A stretch of 64,000 nucleotides of DNA from Streptomyces sp. NBC_00344 (lineage in GTDB: Bacteria > Actinomycetota > Actinomycetes > Streptomycetales > Streptomycetaceae), in assembly GCF_036088315.1 (NCBI RefSeq), contig NZ_CP107996.1:4237501-4301500 (forward strand), in the 5' to 3' direction. Below the pieces are notes generated by a model that did no database searches, was not told where the DNA came from, and saw only the letters and a program-made list of their open reading frames with translations. Shown here piece after piece: positions 32,090 through 39,730 of the stretch. Made by a program: the position numbers and the translations under genes. How positions within the stretch are numbered: position 1 is the first letter of the stretch; each line of letters starts with the position of its first letter.

Positions 32090-33023
32090 GTCCGTACTGC
32101 TCCTCTGCCTGCCAGAAGTAGATGAAGCCGCCCAGCCCCGCGGCCACCGCCCAGCCGATCGCGAGGAGCCAGACATGCGGGGGCAGCTGGGAGGCGGTGA
32201 AGCTGTCGACGAGCGCGAAGCGCATGAGGTCGATGTAGACGGCGGCCGGATTGGCCTGCAGTGCCAGCATCACGGCATGCGGGAGCTGGTCGCCGGCGAG
32301 CACCTTCTTGATGCTCCACATCACGCCGGAGACGTACATCCAGGTGCGCAGGACGAACGGCATCAGCTGGGAGATGTCCGGGGTCTTGGCGGCCAGCCTG
32401 GCCATGACCATGGAGAGCCCGGTGTTGAACAGTGCCTGCAGGGCCAGCGCGGGGACCGCGAGCAGCCAGGACGGCTTGGGGTACTCGCCGAAGCAGACCA
32501 GGATGACCAGGAGCGCGCCCATGGAGAAGAGCAGCTGCTGAAGCTGCTGGACCGCGTAGGCGATGGGCAGTGAGGCGCGTGGGAAGTGCAGCGCCCGCAC
32601 AAGACCCAGGCTGCCGCTGATCGCCCGGGTGCCCGTCTGGATCGAGCTGCTGGTGAAGGTCCAGATGAAGACGCCGGTCACCAGGAAGGGGATGAAGTCG
32701 GGCACGCCGTGGCTGGTGCCCAGCAGCACTCCGAAGATGAAGTAGTAGACCGCCGCGTTCAGCAGCGGCGTCATGATCTGCCAGATCTGGCCCAGTTTCG
32801 CCTGGCTGTACTGCGCGGTGAGCCGGGCGGTCGCGAAGGCGGTGATGAAGTGTCTGCGGCTCCAGACCTGGCGGACGTACGCGCCGAGCGGTGGCCGGGC
32901 GCCGCTGATGGTGAGGCCGTGCGCGGCGGCCAGCTCGCCGAGATTCCGGGTCTCCGGCTGCGGCGGGAACTTCGGGGCCTGAGCCTGCTGGGCGGGCGTG
33001 GCCGGAACAGTCGTGGGGCTCAC
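32082..33023 (-). CDS. ABC transporter permease, TagG type
   Basis: A 313-residue ABC-2 permease with six hydrophobic segments after a cytoplasmic N-terminal stretch of about 60 residues. Typical family sequence is QYSQAKLGQIWQIMTPLLNAAVYYFIFG, seen as QYSQAKLGQIWQ and PLLNAAVYYFIFG, and later SGVMWSIKKVL. Together with the ATPase it should flip undecaprenyl-linked polymer (teichoic, teichulosonic or other wall glycopolymer) across the membrane. GTG 33023 starts it; the open frame continues upstream into the TetR intergenic region, where it has no family sequence. It is divergent from the TetR gene across 150 bases rich in palindromes. Confidence 0.9.
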   Translation of the reverse strand: MSPTTVPATPAQQAQAPKFPPQPETRNLGELAAAHGLTISGARPPLGAYVRQVWSRRHFITAFATARLTAQYSQAKLGQIWQIMTPLLNAAVYYFIFGVLLGTSHGVPDFIPFLVTGVFIWTFTSSSIQTGTRAISGSLGLVRALHFPRASLPIAYAVQQLQQLLFSMGALLVILVCFGEYPKPSWLLAVPALALQALFNTGLSMVMARLAAKTPDISQLMPFVLRTWMYVSGVMWSIKKVLAGDQLPHAVMLALQANPAAVYIDLMRFALVDSFTASQLPPHVWLLAIGWAVAAGLGGFIYFWQAEEQYGRG

Positions 33024-33063
33024 AACGGTCGCTTTCGACGGGGCCGGGGCGGCGGGGCGACGA

Positions 33064-33145
33064 GGACAGGTGAACCTGTCCGACGATGGAACGGGTCCGT
33101 ATCGTCGTAACGATGACAGTAGGACGTACTTGCGTCGAAACGCAA
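33064..33145. promoter_or_regulatory. cluster of three inverted repeats between tagG-type and tetR genes
   Basis: Site 1 (33064-33081): GGACAGGT-GA-ACCTGTCC, perfect 8-base arms. Site 2 (33101-33114): ATCGT-CGTA-ACGAT. Site 3 (33130-33145): TTGCGT-CGAA-ACGCAA. They lie in the 150-base divergent region, and sites 2 and 3 share a four-base centre. They are candidate operators for the adjacent TetR-type protein. Confidence 0.5.
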
Positions 33146-33173
33146 CCGTTCCGTCGTGACGTAGCATCGCTGT

Positions 33174-33782
33174 ATGACCGACAGCAGTGCCCGTACGCCC
33201 CGCCGAGCCCCGGCCGGAGCCGCTGTGCTCCGGGAGGATGTGACGGAGGCGATCCGTTCCGCCGTCTTCGAGGAGCTGGCCGCGGTGGGGTTCGCCCGGA
33301 TGTCGATCGAGGGCATCGCGCGGCGCGCGGGCGTCGGCAAGACCGCGGTCTACCGCCGCTGGAAGTCCAAGCTGCATCTGGTGCTCGACCTGGTCACCGC
33401 ATTCGCCGCGCAGGGCCTTCCGGCGCCTGCCACCGGTTCGCTGTACGGCGATGTACGCGCCCTGCTGGCCGTTGCCTCGCACACGCTGCGCCACCCGGTC
33501 GCCTCCCAGGTCATCCCCGACCTGCTCGTCGAGGCCGCACGCCAGCCCGAGATCGCTGATGCGATCAAGGCGGCGCTGCTCGACAGCCAGAAGGGGGTGG
33601 CCGCCGCGGTGATCCGTGACGCGGTCTCCCGCGGTGAACTGCCCGAGGGGACGGATCCCGAGCGGGCGCTCGAACTGATCATCGGTCCGCTGTACTGGCG
33701 GCTCGTGGTGATCAGGGACGGTCTGCCCAAGGGGTATCTGGACGGACTGGCCGCAGCGGCGGTGGCGGGGCTCAAGGCCTGA
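33174..33782 (+). CDS. TetR-family transcriptional regulator
   Basis: A 202-residue regulator. The N-terminal TetR helix-turn-helix (about residues 22-68) shows IRSAVFEELAAVGFARMSIEGIA split as VFEELAAVGFARMSIEGIA and RAGVGKTAVYRRWKSK, a textbook recognition region. The C-terminal ligand-binding domain ends RLVVIRDGLPKGYLDGLAAAAV, resembling the TetR_C groups common in Streptomyces. It is divergent from the polymer exporter operon, so it probably represses that operon or itself through the palindromes between them. The ligand is unknown. The ATG start gives the normal family length. Confidence 0.92.
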   Translation: MTDSSARTPRRAPAGAAVLREDVTEAIRSAVFEELAAVGFARMSIEGIARRAGVGKTAVYRRWKSKLHLVLDLVTAFAAQGLPAPATGSLYGDVRALLAVASHTLRHPVASQVIPDLLVEAARQPEIADAIKAALLDSQKGVAAAVIRDAVSRGELPEGTDPERALELIIGPLYWRLVVIRDGLPKGYLDGLAAAAVAGLKA

Positions 33783-33885
33783 GGCGGCGCTCGCCGGACC
33801 GCCGTCCGCGCGGCGCCCGGTGTCGCTCGTGCGGTCGCCGGCGTGCGATGCGGGCCCGTAGGCCTGCGAAGGTGCGATGCCTGTA

Positions 33886-33907
33886 ATGCGATTAATGTTC
33901 ATCGCAT
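33886..33907 (+). promoter_or_regulatory. inverted repeat upstream of the GT2 gene
   Basis: ATGCGAT, eight bases, ATCGCAT: perfect 7-base arms, 45 bases before the GT2 start. Further copies of TGCGATG lie at 33844-33850 and 33873-33879. Candidate operator or promoter element. Confidence 0.4.
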
Positions 33908-33952
33908 AGCAGGGGGGCCGCGACGCACGGCAGTGGAAGCGAGCGCAGCACC

Positions 33953-35947
33953 ATGACGATCAAGGTCAGCGTGGTCATACCCGTCTACAACCCGGGCGTC
34001 TACATCGAGGACTGTGTGGCGTCGGTGCTGCGGCAGAGCCTGCCCGCCGACGCCTACGAGGCGATATTCGTCGACGACGGCTCCACCGACGGAACCGCGG
34101 CCCGGCTGGACGAGCTCGCCGCCGACCACCCCCTGATACGCGTGATCCACCAGGAGAACTCCGGCTGGTCGGGCAAGCCCCGCAACGTCGGCATCGACGC
34201 GTCCCGCGGCGAGTACGTGATGTTCGTGGACAACGACGACTGGCTGGGCGACGAAGCGCTGGAGCGGATGTACGCCTACGGAGTGGCGCACCGGGCGGAC
34301 GTCGTCGTCGGCAAGATGGCGGGCCGGGGCCGTGCGGTGCCGCGGGAACTGTTCCGGGTGAACCGACCGCACGCCACCGTCGGGAACGCCCCGCTGATCG
34401 ACAGCCTCACCCCGCACAAGATGTTCCGCCGGGCCTTCCTCGACGAGCGGGAGCTGCGCTTCCCCGAGGGCAGGCGCCGCCTGGAGGACCATGTCTTCGT
34501 CACCGAGGCCTATCTGACCGCGAGCCGTGTCGCGGTGCTGAGCGACTACGTGTGCTATCACCACGTCAGACGTGAGGACGCCGCCAACGCGGGCCTGCGG
34601 CAGATCGAACCGGTGGGGTATTTCTCCGATCTCCGCGAGGCCCTCGACGTGGTCGAGAAGTACACCGAGCCCGGTCCGCTGCGGGACAAGCTGTACCGCC
34701 GGTGGTTCCGCAACGAGATGATCGAACGGATGCGCGGCGAGCGGCTGCTGTCCAAGCCGGAAGAGCATCGCCGGGCGATGTTCCACGAGATGCACCGGGT
34801 CGCCGCCGAGCGGTTCGGCCCCGGCGTTCTGGAGGGGCTGGCGCCGACCCAGCAGATCGTCGGGGAGCTGATCGCAGCGGACCGCTATCCGGATGTGGAG
34901 GACTTCGCCCGCTGGGAGAGGGGCATCGGGGCGTACACCGAGTTGACGGACCTCGCCTGGGACGGCGGACTGCTGCGGGTCGGTTTCTCGGCAGGGATAC
35001 GGGCCGGAGCGGAGCCGGTCCGCTTTCTGGACAAGGACGGTACGGAGCAGATCCTGGTGCCGGCGGGAAAGGCCGGCCGGGGGCCGCTCGACGGTCTCGC
35101 GGTGAAACCGCCCGCCCGTACCGGCTCGGCGAAGGTCGATCTGGTCCTGCGGGAGCGCTCCAGTTCCGCCGAGTTCTACCAGCCCGTGGAGTTCATCAGG
35201 GAACGCCTGGCAGGGCCGGAACAGGGCGAGTTCGGACTGGAACTGCGGGCGACCGCGCACATCTCACCCGAGACCGCGGCGGGCGGCGCCCCGCTGGCCC
35301 GGGGCATCTGGGATGTGGTGGTCCGGGTTCACCTGTCCGGATGGACCAAGGACACCAGGCTCGGATCGGCACGGACCGAGGCGGCCACTCTCGGGTGCCG
35401 GGCGGCTTTCGTGGGTGAGCCGCCGCGCACCGTCGTCCCGTACTGGACCCGCCCGCACGACAACCTCTCCCTCGACGTCGGGCATACGACCGGCCGGCTC
35501 GCGCACGACCTGGCGAACCTCGCCGAGCAGGATGTCCGGGTGCTGGCGGAGCCGCTGCTGATCGAGGCCCTGCTGCCGGTGCACGACGGTACGGCCGAGG
35601 GGGTCCCGGCCGTACTCCACCTCACCGAGGAGGCGCGCACCGGACGCACGCTGCGGGCCGGGGCCACGCTGATCAAGGACAACAGCGGCACGATGATGAG
35701 CGCGAAGCGGCCGAGGGAGCAACTGGCCGGCGGTACCTGGCAGCTGGCGCTGAGTCTCCCCGACGACGAGGGCGGCCGGCGTACGCGGCTGCCGCTCGTG
35801 CTGGTCGCGTCGAGGACCACCGGCTCCCTGTCGCTCCGCCGCTCACGCGACGGGCTGACGCAGCGGAGTGCGGGGCTCGCCGTGAAGTTCCGCACCGGAT
35901 TCCTGCGCCGGGTGGCTCGCCGTGTCCGGCGCAGGACCCGACGGTAG
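33953..35947 (+). CDS. family 2 glycosyltransferase, TarS/TarP-like architecture
   Basis: A 664-residue protein. The N-terminal GT-A domain (about 1-230) opens KVSVVIPVYNPGVYIEDCV, contains FVDDGSTDGT and the metal-binding FVDNDDW, and has LEDHVFVTEAYL as the acceptor-base region. A helical linker (about 230-340) and two beta-rich C-terminal modules (about 340-650) follow, ending in a very basic tail. This layout recalls staphylococcal TarS/TarP, which glycosylate wall teichoic acid, where C-terminal immunoglobulin-like modules mediate oligomerisation. With the nearby TagGH-type exporter, a role in decorating a wall polymer is likely. No membrane segment is present. Confidence 0.88.
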   Translation: MTIKVSVVIPVYNPGVYIEDCVASVLRQSLPADAYEAIFVDDGSTDGTAARLDELAADHPLIRVIHQENSGWSGKPRNVGIDASRGEYVMFVDNDDWLGDEALERMYAYGVAHRADVVVGKMAGRGRAVPRELFRVNRPHATVGNAPLIDSLTPHKMFRRAFLDERELRFPEGRRRLEDHVFVTEAYLTASRVAVLSDYVCYHHVRREDAANAGLRQIEPVGYFSDLREALDVVEKYTEPGPLRDKLYRRWFRNEMIERMRGERLLSKPEEHRRAMFHEMHRVAAERFGPGVLEGLAPTQQIVGELIAADRYPDVEDFARWERGIGAYTELTDLAWDGGLLRVGFSAGIRAGAEPVRFLDKDGTEQILVPAGKAGRGPLDGLAVKPPARTGSAKVDLVLRERSSSAEFYQPVEFIRERLAGPEQGEFGLELRATAHISPETAAGGAPLARGIWDVVVRVHLSGWTKDTRLGSARTEAATLGCRAAFVGEPPRTVVPYWTRPHDNLSLDVGHTTGRLAHDLANLAEQDVRVLAEPLLIEALLPVHDGTAEGVPAVLHLTEEARTGRTLRAGATLIKDNSGTMMSAKRPREQLAGGTWQLALSLPDDEGGRRTRLPLVLVASRTTGSLSLRRSRDGLTQRSAGLAVKFRTGFLRRVARRVRRRTRR

Positions 35948-36016
35948 CGCCTGCCGCCGGCCCGTTCAGCGGCGCGCTGCGTGTCCTGGGCGGGAGTACG
36001 GGCGTTACACCCTTTT

Positions 36017-37381
36017 ATGCAACGGTTTGTCCCACGCCTTTCCGTGCCCGGCGATCTGGCTGCCCCGTTCCGCGGACGCCGCTCGTTCCCGCTGGGGTTC
36101 TGCCTCATCGCGGCATTTTTCGCCCTGACCCAGCTGTTCCAGGTCAGCGGGCGGGCGTCCCCCGACACCCGGCACTACGTCTCGTACACCCTGATGCTGT
36201 CGGGCCAGAGCCGGGAGCAGGCCGCAGCCCACGCCATCGAGGTGGTCTGCGACAGCGAGCGGACCAGAAGTGCCCAGAGCAGCCGGACGGATATCAGGAC
36301 GTTCACGCATCCCGGCCACGGCGAAGGGCAGTACCAGGCCTGCCGGACGTTCCAGCAGACCAGGGTGAGGACGGTGGCCGAGCAGGGCGGTGTCTCCGGT
36401 TACATGTCGCTGTTCGCGACCCCCCGGATGTCGTCGATCTTCGTGGCCCGCCCGGGATACCCGGCCCTGCTGGTGCCCTTTGTCGCCGCGCTCGGCATCA
36501 CGTGGGGGCTCTGGGCGGCGGCGGTCACCGTCACGGTGGCCGCGAGTGCGCTCGTCACGGTGCTGCTGCGCGGTCTGGGGGCGAGCGTGCCCGTGGCGCT
36601 GGCCGGGCAGGTCCTCTACTACGTCCTGCCGGTCAGCGAGCAGTCGATGCGGCCGATGTCCGAAGGGCTGCTGCTGGTCGCAGTGCTGGCGGTGGTCCTC
36701 GCCTGTGTCAGAGTGCTGTACGGGGACGGGCGCAGCAGGATGTGGCTGGCTGTCGCCCTGGCCGGATTCGCGGTGGCCGCCCTGATCAAGTACTCGGAGA
36801 CGCTGCTGCTCGCGGGCTGCCTCGCGCTGGTGCCGGCCGCTCTCGCGGTGCGCAGCAGGCGCCGCGGCCGCCGGGTGCCCCGTCGGATCCTGGCTCTGGC
36901 GGTGCTGTGCGCGGGTGTCGGGGTCGCCGTGCAGGCCGGAGTCCAGGTACTGGATCTGCCGTCCACCCGGGACAGCATGCAGGATCTGCTCGCCTTTCAT
37001 TTCAGCCGTCCCGATGTGCCCGATCCCTGGCACCGGTTCCTGGTCCTCAGCGGCGCCTTCTGGACCGAGTGGCTGCGCGAGCAGTGCGTCGAACCGCTCA
37101 CATCGGCGCTGCTGGCGGCCGGTGCGTGGGGAGTGCTGCGCACCGGGCGGCCACTCGCGGCGGTCATGTTCGCGGTGACCGCCGCCGGACTGCTCAATCA
37201 GGCCGGGCACCCGGACGTCTCGGTCGGTCCCCGTCTGATGGTGCTGGTCTGGCTGCTGCCGGTGGTCGGGATCCCGCTGCTGTGGGCCGGGTTCCAGCAG
37301 CGGCACCATGGCCCGGTCACCCGGCAGGCACGTGCCAGGCAGCCCGCCGAGGCCCTGCTGCCGGTGCGGCAGGGCCGCTGA
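36017..37381 (+). CDS. polytopic membrane protein, GT-C glycosyltransferase-like
   Basis: About 454 residues with roughly nine hydrophobic segments. An unusually long extracytoplasmic loop after the first segment (about residues 40-125) starts SPDTRHYVSYTL; the acidic residue in this first loop is reminiscent of GT-C transferases using lipid-linked sugars. That loop is Cys- and Gln-containing and not recognised. ATG 36017 is preferred; GTG 35981 would add 12 residues, and neither has a good ribosome site. It follows the GT2 gene by about 70 bases in the same direction and may be co-transcribed. Exact function unknown. Confidence 0.75.
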   Translation: MQRFVPRLSVPGDLAAPFRGRRSFPLGFCLIAAFFALTQLFQVSGRASPDTRHYVSYTLMLSGQSREQAAAHAIEVVCDSERTRSAQSSRTDIRTFTHPGHGEGQYQACRTFQQTRVRTVAEQGGVSGYMSLFATPRMSSIFVARPGYPALLVPFVAALGITWGLWAAAVTVTVAASALVTVLLRGLGASVPVALAGQVLYYVLPVSEQSMRPMSEGLLLVAVLAVVLACVRVLYGDGRSRMWLAVALAGFAVAALIKYSETLLLAGCLALVPAALAVRSRRRGRRVPRRILALAVLCAGVGVAVQAGVQVLDLPSTRDSMQDLLAFHFSRPDVPDPWHRFLVLSGAFWTEWLREQCVEPLTSALLAAGAWGVLRTGRPLAAVMFAVTAAGLLNQAGHPDVSVGPRLMVLVWLLPVVGIPLLWAGFQQRHHGPVTRQARARQPAEALLPVRQGR

Positions 37382-37414
37382 GGCAGCGGCCCTGCCGGGC
37401 TGGGGAAAGCCGAA

Positions 37415-37440
37415 GCGGGCCCGGCACAGGCCGGGCCCGC
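37415..37440. terminator. terminator between the GT-C-like gene and the sugar ABC operon
   Basis: Ten-base arms GCGGGCCCGG and CCGGGCCCGC with the loop CACAGG, between convergent genes. Confidence 0.75.
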
Positions 37441-37450
37441 ACGCGGGTGG

Positions 37451-38377
37451 CTACTTGACCGCCCCCGCCATCACACCGCTCACGAACTGCCGCTGGAAGG
37501 CGAAGAACACCGCCAGCGGAATCACCATCGACACAAAGGCGCCGGGTGCGAGCACGTCGATGTTGTTGCCGAACTGTCTGACCTGCTGCTGGAGGGCCAC
37601 CGTGATCGGCGGGTGCTTGGAGTCGGCGAAGATCAGTGCGACCAGCATGTCGTTCCAGACCCACAGGAACTGGAAGATGCCGAGCGAGGCGATGGCGGGG
37701 CCGCCCAGTGGCATCACGACCCGGGTGAAGAGCCGTATCTCGCCTGCCCCGTCCAGGCGCGCCGCTTCGAGCAACTCCCTGGGGATCTCCGCGAAGAAGT
37801 TCCGCAGCAGGAAGATCGCGAAGGGCAGGCCGAAGGCCACATGGAAGATGACCACCCCGGCCGTGGTCTCGAAGAGGCCGATCGCCCCGAAGAGCTTCGA
37901 GACAGGGATCAGGGCGACCTGGACCGGCACGACCAGCAGCCCCACCACGATCAGGAACCACCAGTCGCGGCCCGGGAAATCCATCCAGGCAAAGGCGTAT
38001 CCGGCCAGTGAACCGATCACCACGACCAGGACGGTGGCCGGGACGGTGATCTCGACCGTACTGAGGAGGGAGTCGGTGATGACCTTGTTGTCGAGGATTC
38101 TGGAGTAGTTGTCGAAGGTGAGCTGGGAGGGGGCGGTGAACACCTTCCACCAGCCGGTCGCCGCGATGTCGGACGAGCCGCGCAGCGAGGAGAGCAGCAG
38201 GCCGATCGTCGGCATCAGCCAGAACAGGCCGACCAGGACGAGAAAGACCCGCATCACGCTGCCACCCGTACGGGCGGCGATCCGCGAGGCAGTCGACTGC
38301 TTCGGCTTCGCGACCGGTCGGGCGGTTGCCCGGTCCGCCGGCACCCCGTCGGCCGGGGCCTGGGCTGCGGTGGTCAT
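37451..38377 (-). CDS. carbohydrate ABC transporter permease, MalG type
   Basis: A 308-residue inner-membrane subunit with six hydrophobic segments. The EAA loop reads ELLEAARLDGAGEIRLFTRVVMPL (about residues 208-231), which contacts the ATPase. The C-terminus GVMAGAVK is the usual MalG-family ending. Its ATG overlaps the stop of the MalF-type gene by four bases (ATGA), so translation is coupled. It is the last gene of a binding protein-MalF-MalG operon. No ATPase gene is present, so a shared MsiK-type ATPase, as in other Streptomyces sugar importers, is likely. Confidence 0.93.
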   Translation of the reverse strand: MTTAAQAPADGVPADRATARPVAKPKQSTASRIAARTGGSVMRVFLVLVGLFWLMPTIGLLLSSLRGSSDIAATGWWKVFTAPSQLTFDNYSRILDNKVITDSLLSTVEITVPATVLVVVIGSLAGYAFAWMDFPGRDWWFLIVVGLLVVPVQVALIPVSKLFGAIGLFETTAGVVIFHVAFGLPFAIFLLRNFFAEIPRELLEAARLDGAGEIRLFTRVVMPLGGPAIASLGIFQFLWVWNDMLVALIFADSKHPPITVALQQQVRQFGNNIDVLAPGAFVSMVIPLAVFFAFQRQFVSGVMAGAVK

Positions 38378-39723
38378 CGGCGCCCCTCCTTCCGCATTCT
38401 GCGGATATTGACCAGCATGATCGGGACGACCAGCAGCAGCAGGAGCACCGCGATCGCGCTGCCCACGCCGAGGTCCGCGTCCGTACCGAACGAGGAACGG
38501 TAGAGCTGGAGGGCCAGTACGTTCGCGTCGTCCTGCGAGGAACCCGGCGCGACGATGAAGACCAGGTCGAAGATCTTCAGCACATTGATCATCAGGGTGA
38601 CCATGACCACCGCGAGGACCGGTCCGAGCAGCGGGATGGTGATCCGGCGGAACACCTGCCACTCGTTGGCGCCGTCCACCCGTGCCTGTTCCAGGAGTTC
38701 ACGGGGCAGCCCGGCGAGGCCCGCCGCGATCAGCACCATCGCGAACCCGGCCCACATCCAGACGTAGCTGCCGATGATCGCGGGGGTCACCAGGGTCGGG
38801 CCCAGCCAGTTGGCGCCGTTGTACGGCTCACGGAAGTTGGAGTCGGGCAGCCGCAGCAGCGCGCCGTCCGCCTTCGCCGGCAGGGTGAACGTGCCGTCGG
38901 CGGCGGCCTTGGCGCTTGCCACCACGGTGCCGTCCTTGACCGCCTCGATGGTGACGCCCTTGAGGCCGAGTTCCTTGGGGCCGATGACATTGGGCTTGCC
39001 GCCGCCGCCCAGGGTGAAGTCCAGCCAGGCGGTCCCGGTGATCGAGCCACCGGCCGGCTTGGGCGCGACGGCCGGCTTCGCCGACGACGGCATCTTCGCC
39101 GGGAGCACGCCGACCAGCGGCAGTTGCACAGCGGTGCCGGCCCGCACCGGCTGCTTGGTGACGTACGAGCCCCCGCCGCCCGCCTTCAGCGGAGCCACCG
39201 GCAGCGGATGCGCCCCCGGATAGCCGGCCGAATCGGCGAAGGTGTCGTGCACGCCCACCCAGACGGCGTTGGCGACGCCGCGGCCCGGGTCCTGCTCGTA
39301 CACCAGCCGGAAGATGATGCCCGCCGCGAGCATCGAGATCGCCATCGGCATGAAGACGACGAGCTTGAACGCGGTGCCCCAGCGGACCCGTTCGGTGAGG
39401 ACGGCGAAGATCAGACCGAGCACGGTGGCGACCGTCGGCGCCACCACGACCCAGATCGCGGTGTTCTTGATCGCGGTGCGGATCGAGTCGTCGGTGAAGA
39501 GTGTCGTGTAGTTGTCGATGCCGATGAAACCGGAGCCCGACTGGTCGAAGAACGACCGGTAGACCGAGTACCCGATCGGGTAGACGACGAGCGCGCCGAG
39601 CAGCACCAGGGCGGGCAGCAGAAAGCCGGCCGCCATCGCCTTACGTGTGCCTGTCACGCTCTTGCGTGGCTTTCCTGCGGGGGGCGCCTCCTTGGTGGCG
39701 CCCCCCGCGACAGCTGTGGTCAT
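38374..39723 (-). CDS. carbohydrate ABC transporter permease, MalF type with large extracellular insertion
   Basis: A 449-residue permease, about 150 residues longer than most Gram-positive MalF-type subunits. Hydrophobic segments lie near residues 33-55, 87-110 and 118-142. An insertion of about 165 residues (145-312) follows, and the remaining segments come after it. The EAA loop is ELLEQARVDGANEWQVFRRITIPLL (seen as ELLEQARVDGAN and FRRITIPLL, residues 342-366). The insertion contains a stretch around residues 225-285 (ITGTAWLDFTLGG, GLKGVTIEAVKDG, DGTFTLP) resembling SdrD_B/Cna-B-like beta domains. It occupies the same loop as the P2 domain of E. coli MalF. The gene lies 7 bases after the binding-protein gene. 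Confidence 0.9.
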   Translation of the reverse strand: MTTAVAGGATKEAPPAGKPRKSVTGTRKAMAAGFLLPALVLLGALVVYPIGYSVYRSFFDQSGSGFIGIDNYTTLFTDDSIRTAIKNTAIWVVVAPTVATVLGLIFAVLTERVRWGTAFKLVVFMPMAISMLAAGIIFRLVYEQDPGRGVANAVWVGVHDTFADSAGYPGAHPLPVAPLKAGGGGSYVTKQPVRAGTAVQLPLVGVLPAKMPSSAKPAVAPKPAGGSITGTAWLDFTLGGGGKPNVIGPKELGLKGVTIEAVKDGTVVASAKAAADGTFTLPAKADGALLRLPDSNFREPYNGANWLGPTLVTPAIIGSYVWMWAGFAMVLIAAGLAGLPRELLEQARVDGANEWQVFRRITIPLLGPVLAVVMVTLMINVLKIFDLVFIVAPGSSQDDANVLALQLYRSSFGTDADLGVGSAIAVLLLLLVVPIMLVNIRRMRKEGRR

Positions 39724-39730
39724 CGTGTCG

